From positions 1 to 34,245 of the forward strand of contig CALGEH010000217.1 of assembly GCA_937881735.1 (NCBI GenBank): 34,245 nucleotides of DNA, in the 5' to 3' direction. The position numbers and the translations under genes were made by a program. The stretch comes from an uncultured Shimia sp. (lineage in GTDB: Bacteria; Pseudomonadota; Alphaproteobacteria; Rhodobacterales; Rhodobacteraceae). Under the pieces are notes generated by a model that worked only from the letters and a program-made list of their open reading frames with translations, did not search any database and had not been told where the DNA came from. Of the stretch, positions 1 through 9,134 are shown piece after piece (positions within the stretch are counted from its first letter, which is position 1; each line of letters opens with the position of its first letter).

Positions 1-693
1 CTGAAACGTGAGATTGCGGGCGTTGGCGTGGCGGAACGCATCCGTAGTGGCTTTGAGGTGGCGATTGTCGGTGCACCAAATGTTGGGAAATCCACGCTTT
101 TGAACGCTTTAGCGGGGCGGGATGCGGCGATCACATCAGATGTTGCGGGAACCACCCGTGACGTGATCGAGGTGCGGATGGATCTAGGCGGTTTGCCAGT
201 GACTGTTTTGGATACCGCTGGATTGCGCGAAACGGACGATGCCGTAGAGGCGCTGGGGGTTGAGCGGGCCAAAGCCCGAGCTGCGCAGGCCGATGTGCGG
301 GTGTTTTTAACGGGAAATGGCCATAGCTCGCCCGATGGAGCGCAGCCAGGCGATGTGGTTGTCGTAGCCAAGGATGATGCCGGTCTGTCAGGCGGTGTAT
401 CGGGGAAAACTGGCGCGGGCCTTTCTGGGTTGATTGAGCGGATCACGAAAGAGCTGTCTCAGAGAGCGTCGGGCGCAGGCCTGGCAACGCGGGTACGGCA
501 CCGGGATGCGATGGAGCGTGGTGTGGTCTGCTTGGAGGCTGCGGTGGTGTGGATTGGCCGTGGTGAGGACGGCGCAGATATCGCGGCAGAGGAATTGCGG
601 ACGGCTGTTCGGGCGCTCGATTCTCTGCTAGGTAGAGTTGATATTGAAAATGTCCTGGATGAAATCTTCGCGAGCTTTTGTCTCGGGAAGTAG
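1..693 (+). CDS. mnmE: tRNA modification GTPase MnmE, C-terminal part (5' end outside window)
   Basis: The reading frame is open from base 1, so the gene begins upstream of the window; the ORF-track start at 28 is only an internal GTG. What is present is the G domain and the C-terminal tail of MnmE, which with MnmG installs (carboxymethyl)aminomethyl groups on the wobble uridine of certain tRNAs. Visible motifs are the P-loop GAPNVGKST, the switch region with GTTRD, and the G3 motif DTAGLRE. The protein ends in FCLGK, matching the family's conserved C-terminal C-(I/L/V)-G-K, whose Cys is needed for modification. The stop lies 3 bases before mnmG, the functional partner, so the two are probably co-transcribed. 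Identity is very secure. Confidence 0.96.
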   Translation: MKREIAGVGVAERIRSGFEVAIVGAPNVGKSTLLNALAGRDAAITSDVAGTTRDVIEVRMDLGGLPVTVLDTAGLRETDDAVEALGVERAKARAAQADVRVFLTGNGHSSPDGAQPGDVVVVAKDDAGLSGGVSGKTGAGLSGLIERITKELSQRASGAGLATRVRHRDAMERGVVCLEAAVVWIGRGEDGADIAAEELRTAVRALDSLLGRVDIENVLDEIFASFCLGK

Positions 694-696
694 GGA

Positions 697-2574
697 GTGT
701 TTCACGTGAAACATACTGACTTTGATGTTGTGGTTATCGGTGGCGGCCATGCTGGCGCTGACGCAGCGCATGCGGCTGCCCGCATGGGTGCGCGCACGGC
801 TCTGATAACATTAAAGGAGTCAGGGATTGGGGTTATGTCTTGTAATCCTGCAATTGGTGGATTGGGCAAGGGCCATCTGGTGCGTGAGATTGATGCGCTT
901 GATGGGGTTATGGGCCGTGTCGCAGACGCGGCGGGGATCCAGTTCCGGCTGTTGAACCGGCGCAAGGGGCCAGCCGTGCAAGGGCCCCGGGCGCAGGCGG
1001 ATCGCCACCTGTATCGACGGGCGATGCTTGCAGAAATGCGTGCGCAGCCAAATATACAGATCATTGAGGGGGAGGTGACAGACTTCCTGATGGTGGGCGA
1101 CCGAGTGTCGGGCGTTATCCTGTCTGATGGATCAGAGATATTGGCCGGAGCGGTTGTTCTCACGACAGGGACATTCCTGCGCGGTGTTATTCATATCGGT
1201 GACGTATCACGGCCTGGCGGTCGCATGGGTGATAACCCGTCGGTCAGGCTTGCGGAGCGAATGGACAGTTTTGCGTTGGAAATGGGGCGCTTGAAGACTG
1301 GGACGCCGCCGAGGCTGGATGGCAAGACAATCGATTGGAGACATCTCGAAGAGCAGCCTGGAGATGATGATCCCGTATTGTTTTCTTTTCTTTCAAGGGG
1401 GGTCAAGGCCCGTCAAGTCTCGTGTGGAATCACGCATACGAATGAGCGGACTCATGACGTAATCCGCGAAAACCTGGCCCGTTCAGCGATGTATGGCGGG
1501 CATATCGATGGTGTTGGCCCACGGTACTGTCCATCGATCGAAGACAAGGTGGTCCGGTTTGCCGAAAAGACCTCTCATCAGATTTTTTTGGAACCTGAGA
1601 GCTTGTCTGATGATGTGATCTACCCGAATGGCATCTCAACTTCTATGCCAATTGAGGTTCAGGAGGCCTATGTGCGCAGCATTGCTGGGCTTGAGCGGGC
1701 CGAGATTCTTCAGCCCGGTTACGCGATTGAATATGATTACCTCGATCCCCGGGCGCTTGATGCAACTTTGGCGGTCAAGGATGTGTCGGGATTTTATCTG
1801 GCGGGACAAATCAACGGGACCACAGGATACGAGGAGGCCGCTGCGCAGGGGTTAGTCGCGGGTTTGAATGCGGCGTTAGCCGTTCGTGGTGGTGATCGGG
1901 AGGTTTTCAGCCGTGCTGATAGCTATATTGGGGTCATGATTGACGATTTGATCACGCGTGGCGTAACCGAGCCATACAGGATGTTTACGTCTCGGGCGGA
2001 ATTTCGCCTTTCTTTGCGGGCAGATAATGCTGATCAGCGGCTGACCGGGCGTGGGATTGATATAGGATGTGTCGGACCTGAGCGTCGGAAGACTTTTGAG
2101 GCCAAACGGGACGCGTTGTGCGAGGCGCGACAGGCGCTGGAGGCGGTAAGCTTTAGTCCACAGCAGATCGCGCGGGTGGGTGTTGAGGTGAACTTGGACG
2201 GCACCAAGCGCAATGGCTTTCAGGTATTGGCGTTCCCAAAAGTAGGGTTCGAAGAGCTGGTCCAGCTGAACCCTGAGTGGGATGATATTGATGCGGTGTC
2301 ACGCCAACAGCTAGAGCGGGACGCGCTTTATGCCACTTACATTGCCCGACAGGAGCGCGACGTCGCGGTTATGAAGCGCGATGAGATGCAGATTATTCCG
2401 GGCGATTTCGAGTATGACGTTGTGGATGGGCTCTCGAACGAACTCAAGACCAAGCTAAAACAAGTACGCCCAGCCGATCTCGCGCATGCAGCACGGATCG
2501 ATGGAATGACGCCGGCTGGCCTGACCTTGATTTTGACCCGGCTGCGCAAAGCGTCGCGGTCCAAAACTGCATGA
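697..2574 (+). CDS. mnmG: tRNA uridine-5-carboxymethylaminomethyl(34) synthesis enzyme MnmG
   Basis: This is the FAD-dependent partner of MnmE in wobble-uridine modification. The 625-aa length is normal for the family. The N-terminus carries the dinucleotide-binding motif GGGHAG (about residues 15-20), followed by the conserved [13 protein letters not shown] stretch and, near residue 370, the family motif [16 protein letters not shown]. The start is a GTG, and the first codons (MFHVKH) are formed by a perfect parS palindrome, so the chromosome-partitioning site is part of the coding sequence. The 3' end overlaps rsmG by four bases (ATGA). The order mnmE-mnmG-rsmG-parAB is standard in alphaproteobacteria near the origin. 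Confidence 0.97.
   Translation: MFHVKHTDFDVVVIGGGHAGADAAHAAARMGARTALITLKESGIGVMSCNPAIGGLGKGHLVREIDALDGVMGRVADAAGIQFRLLNRRKGPAVQGPRAQADRHLYRRAMLAEMRAQPNIQIIEGEVTDFLMVGDRVSGVILSDGSEILAGAVVLTTGTFLRGVIHIGDVSRPGGRMGDNPSVRLAERMDSFALEMGRLKTGTPPRLDGKTIDWRHLEEQPGDDDPVLFSFLSRGVKARQVSCGITHTNERTHDVIRENLARSAMYGGHIDGVGPRYCPSIEDKVVRFAEKTSHQIFLEPESLSDDVIYPNGISTSMPIEVQEAYVRSIAGLERAEILQPGYAIEYDYLDPRALDATLAVKDVSGFYLAGQINGTTGYEEAAAQGLVAGLNAALAVRGGDREVFSRADSYIGVMIDDLITRGVTEPYRMFTSRAEFRLSLRADNADQRLTGRGIDIGCVGPERRKTFEAKRDALCEARQALEAVSFSPQQIARVGVEVNLDGTKRNGFQVLAFPKVGFEELVQLNPEWDDIDAVSRQQLERDALYATYIARQERDVAVMKRDEMQIIPGDFEYDVVDGLSNELKTKLKQVRPADLAHAARIDGMTPAGLTLILTRLRKASRSKTA
698..713. promoter_or_regulatory. parS: parS centromere-like site (copy 1), within the mnmG start
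   Basis: The 16-base sequence TGTTTCACGTGAAACA is a perfect palindrome identical to the consensus bacterial parS site bound by ParB. It starts one base into the GTG start codon of mnmG and encodes the FHVKH at its N-terminus. parA and parB lie 2.5 kb downstream. ParB (a CTPase clamp) is expected to load here and spread, helping to position the origin region. Because the site sits at a translation start, ParB occupancy and mnmG expression could interfere, but nothing in the sequence proves that. Confidence 0.93.
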
Positions 2575-3182
2575 TGGCCGACGCGGAGCGGCATGTTTCA
2601 CGTGAAACATCTGAGCGGCTCGATTTGTTCGAGGCGCTGGTGCATAAGTGGAACCCGGCAATCAACCTTGTATCAAAGGGCAGTCTGCCGCATCTGCGAG
2701 AGCGTCATATAAACGACTCCGTTCAATTATTTGATATCGCGCCGGATGGCGTGGAGCATTGGGTAGATATTGGTAGCGGGGGCGGCTTTCCGGGCGTTGT
2801 AGTTGCTATTTTGATGTTTGAAGCAAGCCCTGGCACCAAAGTAACGCTGGTCGAAAGCGATCAACGAAAAGCAGCGTTCTTGCGCACGGCACTCCGCGAA
2901 ACGGGTGTCGGCGGCAATGTTCTTTGTGCGAGGGTAGAGGCCCTGGATCCGCTGAAGGCCAATATTTTGTCTGCGCGGGCTCTTGGTGACCTCAGCTTGC
3001 TTTTGCCCCTCGCTGCCAAGCATCTGGCGCAGACTGGCGTGGCGATTTTTCCAAAAGGCCGAACGTGGCAGGCGGAGCTTCAGTCGGCAAAATCTGAGTG
3101 GAATTTCGAATGTCGTGTTGATATGAACAAAATTGAACCGGATGCGGCGATTTTGTCGATCCAAGGAGTGTCCCGTGCCTGA
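2571..3182 (+). CDS. rsmG: 16S rRNA (guanine(527)-N(7))-methyltransferase RsmG
   Basis: RsmG (GidB) methylates G527 of 16S rRNA using S-adenosylmethionine; loss is known in other bacteria to give low-level streptomycin resistance. The 203-aa protein has the SAM-binding glycine loop [10 protein letters not shown] near residues 66-75 and the acidic [11 protein letters not shown] strand after it. The ATG overlaps the mnmG stop; a second in-frame ATG is three bases on and would serve equally well. Residues HVSRET near the N-terminus are encoded by the second perfect parS site. The 3' end overlaps the proposed parA start by eight bases. Confidence 0.95.
   Translation: MMADAERHVSRETSERLDLFEALVHKWNPAINLVSKGSLPHLRERHINDSVQLFDIAPDGVEHWVDIGSGGGFPGVVVAILMFEASPGTKVTLVESDQRKAAFLRTALRETGVGGNVLCARVEALDPLKANILSARALGDLSLLLPLAAKHLAQTGVAIFPKGRTWQAELQSAKSEWNFECRVDMNKIEPDAAILSIQGVSRA
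2594..2609. promoter_or_regulatory. parS: parS centromere-like site (copy 2), within the rsmG 5' coding region
   Basis: This is a second exact copy of TGTTTCACGTGAAACA, 1.9 kb after the first and about 0.57 kb before parA. It lies inside rsmG about 23 bases after its start and is translated as HVSRET. The flanking bases differ from copy 1, so it is not part of a longer duplication. Two exact 16-mers beside parAB are not expected by chance. Confidence 0.93.
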
Positions 3183-3984
3183 TCCAACGCGCCCTGACGG
3201 CCCCCGCATCATTTCCATTGCCAATCAAAAAGGCGGCGTGGGTAAAACAACGACGACCATTAACCTTGGCGCGGCCCTTGCTGAGAAGGGTTTGCGCGTT
3301 CTGATCGTTGATTTGGACCCGCAGGGGAACGCTTCAACCGGACTTGGTGTTGAGGCGGATGATCGGGAATTCACGACCTACGAGCTTTTGCTGGAAGACA
3401 TTGATCTCGGAGACGTTGTTCAGGTCACCAAGAATGAAAACCTGATGATTATCCCGGCGACAGTTGATTTGAGCTCAGCGGATATTGAGCTGATTTCAAA
3501 CGAAAAAAGGAGCTATCTGCTCCATGATGCCCTCCGCCAGACGGCAATGGATCGGTATGATCTGGACTACATTCTGATTGACTGCCCTCCATCGCTCAAT
3601 CTTTTGACGGTTAACGCTATGGTCGCTTCTCATTCTGTGCTCGTGCCACTGCAAAGCGAGTTTTTCGCGCTGGAAGGTTTGTCGCAGTTGATGCTGACAA
3701 TTCGAGAGGTCCGCCAGACGGCCAATCCAGCCCTTCGGATCGAAGGCATCGTGCTGACAATGTTTGATGCCCGCAACAATCTGTCGGCTCTGGTGGAAAA
3801 AGACGCGCGGGATAATCTTGGTGATCTCGTGTTTCAGACACTGATCCCGCGGAATGTGCGCGTCAGTGAGGCTCCGTCTTTCGCACTTCCTGTGTTGAGT
3901 TATGATTCAAAATCACGAGGCGCGGAGGCGTATCGGGCTTTGGCGACAGAGCTTGTATCGAATAAAGGCCGCGTGGCGGCATAA
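3175..3984 (+). CDS. parA: Chromosome partitioning ATPase ParA (Soj family)
   Basis: ParA is the Walker-type ATPase that drives segregation of ParB-parS complexes. The deviant Walker A motif KGGVGKTT is near residues 19-26, with DLDPQGNAS and the Walker B-like DCPPSLN further on. The ORF track begins at 3133, but the GTG at 3175 is preferred: it has AAGGAG six bases upstream, gives [17 protein letters not shown], and matches the usual family length (269 aa). This start overlaps the rsmG stop as GTGCCTGA, suggesting translational coupling. parB follows after 16 bases. Confidence 0.96.
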   Translation: MPDPTRPDGPRIISIANQKGGVGKTTTTINLGAALAEKGLRVLIVDLDPQGNASTGLGVEADDREFTTYELLLEDIDLGDVVQVTKNENLMIIPATVDLSSADIELISNEKRSYLLHDALRQTAMDRYDLDYILIDCPPSLNLLTVNAMVASHSVLVPLQSEFFALEGLSQLMLTIREVRQTANPALRIEGIVLTMFDARNNLSALVEKDARDNLGDLVFQTLIPRNVRVSEAPSFALPVLSYDSKSRGAEAYRALATELVSNKGRVAA

Positions 3985-4000
3985 ATGAGGAGTTAGGGCG

Positions 4001-4912
4001 ATGGTAAACAAAAAAGCAAAGCAGCGCGGGCTTGGCCGTGGTCTGTCCGCCCTTATGGCCGATGTGGCGGATCAACCAGTGAGCGGAGCCCCTGAGGTGC
4101 CCGCCGCGGACCTGCGTGTGCCCATTGAGAGAATCCAACCGAACCCAGATCAGCCGCGACGCTTCTTTGATCCAGAGCTTTTGGCCGATCTTTCGCGCTC
4201 CATAGCTGAGAAGGGCGTTATTCAACCGTTGATCGTGCGTCTCAAGCCGGGTGCTCCTGAGATGTATGAGATCGTGGCCGGGGAGCGGCGATGGCGCGCG
4301 GCGCAGCAAGCCAAGCTGCATGAGCTGCCTGTGATTGTGCGGGAATTCGACGATCTGGAGGTTCTAGAGATTGCGATCATCGAGAATGTGCAGCGCGCGG
4401 ATCTCAATCCGGTCGAGGAGGCGGCGGGATACGCGCAGCTGATGGAAAAATTTGGCCATACACAAAAAAAGCTCGCAGAGGCGCTAGGCAAAAGTCGCAG
4501 CCATATCGCCAACACGATCCGTTTGATGCAGCTTCCGAGCGGGGTTCAGGCCTTTGTTCGGGAAGGTAAATTGTCTGCGGGTCATGCGCGTTCTTTGATT
4601 ACGGCGCGTGATCCACTGGCGCTCGCCAAGCAGGTGATTGCGAAAGACCTGTCCGTCCGCGCGACGGAGCGTTTGGTCAAGACGGACGCGGCGAAGGAGA
4701 ACGTCTTTAGTAAGACGGGTCAAACTGTTGCTGGGAAGAAATCTCAGGAAAAAGACGCAGACACACGCGCACTTGAGGGCGATCTGTCGGCCACTTTGGG
4801 TATGAAAGTGTCGATTGATACTGAAAAGACGGGGGAAAACGGCGCGGTTACGATCCGCTTTGACTCTTTTGATCAGCTTGACGCGCTGTGTGGGATTTTG
4901 TCGAAAACCTAG
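4001..4912 (+). CDS. parB: Chromosome partitioning protein ParB
   Basis: This is the DNA-binding CTPase that loads at parS. The 303-aa protein starts with the basic GLGRGLSALM segment that contacts ParA. It then has the ParB/Sulfiredoxin-like N-terminal domain with NPDQPRR (near 48-54) and the CTP-binding GERRWRA (about 94-100), a helix-turn-helix around 152-176, and a C-terminal dimerisation region. A GAGG-type ribosome site precedes the ATG. Its two cognate sites lie in mnmG and rsmG upstream. The stop overlaps the convergent hemW stop by four bases, so no terminator hairpin separates them. Confidence 0.96.
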   Translation: MVNKKAKQRGLGRGLSALMADVADQPVSGAPEVPAADLRVPIERIQPNPDQPRRFFDPELLADLSRSIAEKGVIQPLIVRLKPGAPEMYEIVAGERRWRAAQQAKLHELPVIVREFDDLEVLEIAIIENVQRADLNPVEEAAGYAQLMEKFGHTQKKLAEALGKSRSHIANTIRLMQLPSGVQAFVREGKLSAGHARSLITARDPLALAKQVIAKDLSVRATERLVKTDAAKENVFSKTGQTVAGKKSQEKDADTRALEGDLSATLGMKVSIDTEKTGENGAVTIRFDSFDQLDALCGILSKT

Positions 4913-6066
4913 GGCGCAAGAAGTTCGGCGATCACGCTGTTGAGCACGATTCGGCCGCTGGTCGTCGCACGTAAACGAACTCCATCGCTCTCAACCACCC
5001 CAAGATTGGTGAGGTCCGCAAGCCGTTCTTCGTTCAGGCTTCCGGGTGACAGTGCGCCGAGCCTGTTCAGGTCTACGCCTTCGGTCAGCCGCAAGCCCAT
5101 GATCAGAAGCTCTGATGCCTGATCTTCGGCGCTGATCGTTTCATGCGGCTTTTCCGTCGTCCCATTCGTCGCGCGCCTAAGCCAAATATCGGGCAACATG
5201 TAGGCTTCAGTCGCAAAGCGCTGGCCGTCGAGGGTTAGCCGACCATGCGCGCCTGGACCAATTCCAACGTAATCGCCATGTCGCCAGTAGATAAGGTTGT
5301 GCCGCGATTCAGAGCCGCTTTGGGCGTGATTAGAGACTTCATAGGCCGGCATGCCCGCCGCCTCGCAGACATCTTGTGTCAACTCATACATATCAACGCC
5401 CAGATCTTCAGTGGGCAGACCGCGTAGCTTCCCAATTTTGTCGCGTGCGCCGAAGGCTGTTCCGGGCTCGATGGTCAGCTGATAGAGGGACAAGTGGTCG
5501 ATTGCCATGGTCAGCGCCTCATTCAGCTCGGCCCGCCAATGGTCCAGCGTTTGATCCTGCCGCGCATAGATCAAGTCAAAGCTCACCCTGTCAAAACAGG
5601 CTCTTGCGATATCGAACGCGGCGCGCGCCTCAGCGGCGGAATGGAGCCTGCCCAGCCGTTTCAGATCCGTGTCATTCAGAGCCTGTATGCCCATTGAGAC
5701 CCTGTTTACCCCCGACTCTGCGTAGGCGCGGAAGCGACCGGCTTCAACAGAACTGGGGTTCGCCTCCAATGTGACCTCAAAGTCATTCGCTAGCGTCCAG
5801 TGTTGTCCGACCCGTTCCATTATGCGGGCAACGGTATCGGGGTTCATGAGGCTAGGAGTGCCGCCGCCGAAGAAGACCGAATTCAGGACACGGCCTTGTG
5901 TGAGGGCGGCCGTGCGGTCAAGCTCGCGCAGGTACGCGTCTGCCCATGCGGCTTGGTCGATTGTCCGGCTGACATGGCTGTTGAAGTCGCAATAGGGGCA
6001 TTTGGCCTCGCAATAGGGCCAATGGATATAGAGGCCGAAGCCCCCGTGCCGCCAATCCTCAGTCAA
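4909..6066 (-). CDS. hemW: Radical SAM heme chaperone HemW (coproporphyrinogen oxidase-like)
   Basis: HemW belongs to the HemN-like radical SAM family; it is now regarded as a heme chaperone rather than a coproporphyrinogen oxidase. The 4Fe-4S cluster motif CEAKCPYC lies at residues 19-26, followed by FFGGGTPS near 65-72. HNLIYW, the HemW-type heme-binding motif that separates it from true HemN, is present along with GIGPGAHG. The only plausible start is TTG at 6066, with AAGGG five bases upstream and an in-frame stop close behind. It overlaps the rdgB stop as TTGACTGA, so translation is probably coupled to rdgB. Confidence 0.92.
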   Translation of the reverse strand: MTEDWRHGGFGLYIHWPYCEAKCPYCDFNSHVSRTIDQAAWADAYLRELDRTAALTQGRVLNSVFFGGGTPSLMNPDTVARIMERVGQHWTLANDFEVTLEANPSSVEAGRFRAYAESGVNRVSMGIQALNDTDLKRLGRLHSAAEARAAFDIARACFDRVSFDLIYARQDQTLDHWRAELNEALTMAIDHLSLYQLTIEPGTAFGARDKIGKLRGLPTEDLGVDMYELTQDVCEAAGMPAYEVSNHAQSGSESRHNLIYWRHGDYVGIGPGAHGRLTLDGQRFATEAYMLPDIWLRRATNGTTEKPHETISAEDQASELLIMGLRLTEGVDLNRLGALSPGSLNEERLADLTNLGVVESDGVRLRATTSGRIVLNSVIAELLAP

Positions 6067-6667
6067 AACAGCCCTTCACCAGCTTGGCGAACGCATCCGC
6101 CCGGTGGCTGATCTCATTCTTGGCCCAGCGGTCCATCTCGCCGAATGTAATGTCATAACCGTTGGGTTGAAAAATGGGGTCATACCCGTGGCCTTGCGTG
6201 CCTCGCAGTGGCCAGACGATCTGCCCCTCGACCGTGCCAGGAAACACTTCGTCATGCCCATCGGGCCAAGCGAGGACCAATGTGCAGCAGAACCGCGCGG
6301 TCCATGGCTTAGGCGTATCAGACGCGATGATCCGATCATGTGCCTTGGTCATGGCCATGACAAAGTTCCGACCAGAGCCTGTTTCTGCCCAATCGGCGGT
6401 ATAGACCCCTGGAGCACCGCCCAATGCGTCAATCTCGATCCCGGAATCATCCGATAGCGCGGGCAGCCCCGTGGCCACTGCCGCCGCATGGGCCTTGATC
6501 CGTGCGTTGCCCGCGAAGCTGGTTTCTGTCTCGTCCGGCTCGGGCAGGTTCTTGTCGGCTGCGCCCACCACGCCAACGCCGTAAGGCTCCAGCAGTGTGG
6601 CGATCTCCTCAAGCTTGCCCGCGTTGTGGGTTGCGACAAGCAGGGTCTGGCCGGTGAATTTACGCAC
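6059..6667 (-). CDS. rdgB: Non-canonical purine NTP pyrophosphatase (RdgB/HAM1 family)
   Basis: This housecleaning enzyme hydrolyses dITP, XTP and ITP to monophosphates, keeping damaged purines out of nucleic acids. The N-terminal substrate motif THNAGKLEE is near residues 13-21 and [10 protein letters not shown], with the catalytic acidic residues, is near 70. The ORF track starts at 6694, but GTG at 6667 is better: GGGAGG lies six bases upstream, and the resulting 202 aa fits the family (E. coli about 197). It overlaps the rph stop as GTGCGTAA, forming the chain rph-rdgB-hemW. Confidence 0.93.
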   Translation of the reverse strand: MRKFTGQTLLVATHNAGKLEEIATLLEPYGVGVVGAADKNLPEPDETETSFAGNARIKAHAAAVATGLPALSDDSGIEIDALGGAPGVYTADWAETGSGRNFVMAMTKAHDRIIASDTPKPWTARFCCTLVLAWPDGHDEVFPGTVEGQIVWPLRGTQGHGYDPIFQPNGYDITFGEMDRWAKNEISHRADAFAKLVKGCFD

Positions 6668-7376
6668 CCACTGCCTCCCGTTGCAGCGTGGCAAGCTCGC
6701 CCACGCCTTTTTCGGCCAGATCCATCAACTGGTTCATCTGATCGCGGCTGAATGTGGAGCCTTCGGCGCTCATCTGCACCTCGATCAGACGGTGCGAGGC
6801 GGTCATGATGAAGTTCCCGTCCACGCCCGCTTCGCTATCCTCGGGATAGTCAAGATCCATCACGGCCTGTCCTGCATAGATGCCGCAGGAAATCGCGGCG
6901 ACCGGATCAACCATCGGATCGCTGACCACTTCACCGGTTTTCATCAGCTTCAGCACGGCGATTTTCAGCGCGACCCAGCCTCCTGTGATAGATGCGCACC
7001 GCGTGCCGCCATCGGCTTGGATCACATCGCAATCGACTGTGATCTGCCGCTCGCCCAACGCGACTCGGTCCACGCCCGCCCGGAGGCTCCGCCCGATAAG
7101 ACGCTGGATCTCAACCGTGCGCCCGCCCTGTTTGCCGGCCGTGGCCTCGCGGCGCATCCGGCTGGTGGTGCTGCGCGGCAGCATGCCGTATTCCGCAGTG
7201 ACCCAACCCAGACCTGAGCCCTTCACGAACGGCGGCACCCGGTCCTCAATGGTTGCGGTGCAAAGCACATGCGTGTCGCCCATCCGGATCATGCAGGAGC
7301 CTTCTGCGTGTTTCGTGACCCCTGTTTCGATTGAAACAGGCCGCATTTCGCTTAAGTGTCTTCCCGAGGGGCGCAT
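6660..7376 (-). CDS. rph: Ribonuclease PH
   Basis: This phosphorolytic 3'-5' exoribonuclease trims tRNA 3' ends. The 238-aa product from the ATG at 7376 begins MRPSGR, the classic family N-terminus, and contains [32 protein letters not shown] and the [14 protein letters not shown] stretch. The ORF track's 313-aa version adds 75 residues with no family resemblance. Tandem ATGs occur at 7379 and 7376; AAGGA lies about four and seven bases upstream, which favours the second. It is first in a - strand chain with rdgB and hemW, divergent from hrcA. Confidence 0.93.
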   Translation of the reverse strand: MRPSGRHLSEMRPVSIETGVTKHAEGSCMIRMGDTHVLCTATIEDRVPPFVKGSGLGWVTAEYGMLPRSTTSRMRREATAGKQGGRTVEIQRLIGRSLRAGVDRVALGERQITVDCDVIQADGGTRCASITGGWVALKIAVLKLMKTGEVVSDPMVDPVAAISCGIYAGQAVMDLDYPEDSEAGVDGNFIMTASHRLIEVQMSAEGSTFSRDQMNQLMDLAEKGVGELATLQREAVGA

Positions 7377-7439
7377 CATTTGATCCTTTATTCGTTTGAA
7401 AGGGGGGATATCGCGCGACGCGGCAAGAGCCAAGCCCGA

Positions 7440-7467
7440 TTGACCTTTGATGCCCCTGAGATTTAAT
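7440..7467 (+). promoter_or_regulatory. Putative housekeeping promoter for hrcA-grpE
   Basis: TTGACC at 7440-7445 and TTTAAT at 7462-7467, separated by 16 bases, resemble a sigma-70 -35/-10 pair, each matching five of six consensus positions. Transcription from it would begin near 7474, after the upstream ATG at 7466 and about 20 bases before the ATG at 7496, which supports the downstream hrcA start. I looked for a CIRCE inverted repeat (TTAGCACTC-N9-GAGTGCTAA) between rph and hrcA and did not see one. Confidence 0.35.
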
Positions 7468-7495
7468 GGCCTCATCTTATAGGATTGCACTCCCG

Positions 7496-8560
7496 ATGAC
7501 TGATGGCAGAAAGCTGCTGGAAGAAATGAACGACCGCTCGCGCGAGGTGTTTCGCCGGGTGGTCGAGGGTTATCTTGCGTCCGGCTCGCCCGTGGGTTCA
7601 CGCACCCTGACCCGTGATATGAGCGAAAAAGTCAGCGCCGCAACAATCCGCAATGTGATGCAAGACCTTGAATTCATGGGTCTTCTGGGCAGTCCGCACA
7701 TCAGCGCAGGACGTGTGCCCACGCAAGAAGGGCTGCGCATGTTCGTTGATGGCCTTCTTGAGGTCGGCGATTTGCAAAGCTCTGACCGGGCGCTCATGGA
7801 CAGCACCATGTCGAGCAATAGTGACGATGTGGGCGACATTCTGGACCGCATCGGCTCGGCCCTGTCGGGGGTGACAAATGGCGCATCGCTGGTTTTGGCG
7901 CCAAAACATGAGGCGCCGATCAAACATATCGAGTTTGTGAGCCTTGGACACGACCGCGCTTTGGTTGTTTTGGTCTTTGCCGATGGTCATGTGGAGAACC
8001 GGATTTTCACCCCGCCACCAGGGCAGACGCCCAGCTCTATGCGCGAGGCGGCAAATTTTCTCAATTCGCTGATCGAGGGCCGCACGCTCAGTGATTTGCA
8101 AACCGTGATCAGCCGGCTGATTCAGGACCGTCGACAGGAGATCGACAAGCTTGCCCACGCCATGGTCCAAAGTGGCATCGCCGCGTGGGACGGCGAAGGG
8201 GAAACCCCCGAGCGTCTGATTGTGCGGGGGCGCGCGAATCTTCTGGAAAATGGGGCTGAGGAGGGTGATCTTGACCGGATCCGCAGGCTCTTTGACGATC
8301 TGGAGCGCAAGCGCGATATCGCCAATTTCCTTGAACTGGCCGATGAAGGCGAGGGCGTGCGCATTTTTATCGGCTCTGAGAACAAACTTTTCTCACTTTC
8401 GGGTTCCTCTTTGGTTGTCTCCCCTTATATGAACTCTGACCGAAGAATCGTCGGTGCGGTCGGCGTGATTGGGCCGACACGTCTCAATTATGGGCGGATC
8501 GTTCCGATCGTTGATTATACCGCGCAATTGGTGAGCAAGCTGATCGCCGACAGAAGTTAG
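7496..8560 (+). CDS. hrcA: Heat-inducible transcriptional repressor HrcA
   Basis: HrcA represses chaperone genes by binding CIRCE elements. The product has the N-terminal winged-helix segment with [16 protein letters not shown] and GSRTLTR, then [12 protein letters not shown] and HISAGRVPT, all typical of the family, and a C-terminal GAF-like domain ending in [11 protein letters not shown]. The start at 7496 gives 354 aa, the usual length, whereas the track's 7466 start adds ten residues not typical of HrcA. grpE follows after five bases, an order common in alphaproteobacteria. No CIRCE is visible here, so its targets are probably elsewhere (for example groESL). Confidence 0.95.
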   Translation: MTDGRKLLEEMNDRSREVFRRVVEGYLASGSPVGSRTLTRDMSEKVSAATIRNVMQDLEFMGLLGSPHISAGRVPTQEGLRMFVDGLLEVGDLQSSDRALMDSTMSSNSDDVGDILDRIGSALSGVTNGASLVLAPKHEAPIKHIEFVSLGHDRALVVLVFADGHVENRIFTPPPGQTPSSMREAANFLNSLIEGRTLSDLQTVISRLIQDRRQEIDKLAHAMVQSGIAAWDGEGETPERLIVRGRANLLENGAEEGDLDRIRRLFDDLERKRDIANFLELADEGEGVRIFIGSENKLFSLSGSSLVVSPYMNSDRRIVGAVGVIGPTRLNYGRIVPIVDYTAQLVSKLIADRS

Positions 8561-8565
8561 AGGGC

Positions 8566-9132
8566 ATGACGATGGCAGAGCCGAAAAACGATGATTTCCT
8601 GGATGACGTGGATACTGCCGAGGCAGAGGCCTATGCAGAGGAAATGTCCGAGATATCCGAGGAGGAAATCGAGCTTGATACGGTCCGCGCTGAGCGGGAC
8701 GCATTCCAGGACAAGTTCATGCGCGCCTTGGCCGAAGCCGAGAATATGCGCAAGCGCGCTGACAAGGATCGGCGCGAGGCAGAGAATTATGGCGGCTCCA
8801 AGCTGTCCCGCGATCTGCTTCCCGTCTATGACAACATGAAGCGCGCGCTCGACACGGTCACGGAGGAGCAAAAAGCGGCCTCTCCCGCTCTTATCGAAGG
8901 CATTGAACTGACCATGCGGGAACTGGTAAATGTGTTTGCCAAACACGGTGTGCGGATCGTCTCGCCCGATGTCGGCGATCGGTTTGATCCAAACTTGCAT
9001 GAAGCGATGTTCGAGGCTCCGTTGCCCGGTACCAAGGCGGGCGATATCATTCAGGTCTCTGCTGAAGGCTTCATGCTGCATGACCGTATCCTGCGTCCCG
9101 CGCAGGTTGGAGTGTCGTCTCTGCGCGAGTAG
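8566..9132 (+). CDS. grpE: Nucleotide exchange factor GrpE
   Basis: GrpE is the ADP-release cochaperone of DnaK. The 188-aa protein has an acidic N-terminal tail rich in Glu and Asp. A long helical segment follows, containing RALAEAENMRKRADKDRREAENY, and then the C-terminal beta domain with GDRFDPNLHEAM and LRPAQVGVS. It follows hrcA directly, and GAGG overlapping the hrcA stop serves as its ribosome site; a second ATG two codons on (MAEPKN) is a possible alternative. The stop is two bases from the convergent hydrolase stop, with no hairpin between. Confidence 0.95.
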   Translation: MTMAEPKNDDFLDDVDTAEAEAYAEEMSEISEEEIELDTVRAERDAFQDKFMRALAEAENMRKRADKDRREAENYGGSKLSRDLLPVYDNMKRALDTVTEEQKAASPALIEGIELTMRELVNVFAKHGVRIVSPDVGDRFDPNLHEAMFEAPLPGTKAGDIIQVSAEGFMLHDRILRPAQVGVSSLRE

Positions 9133-9134
9133 TC

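Noticed and set aside
7323-7338. TGTTTCGATTGAAACA inside rph, resembling parS
   Set aside because: The outer six bases on each side match parS but the central four are GATT instead of ACGT, losing the CG core. The bases encode the conserved RPVSIE of RNase PH, so protein conservation explains it.
7380-7495. CIRCE or heat-shock sigma promoter before hrcA
   Set aside because: No TTAGCACTC-N9-GAGTGCTAA repeat and no convincing sigma-32 -10 (CCCCAT-like) at proper spacing. Only a housekeeping-like promoter was kept, at low confidence.
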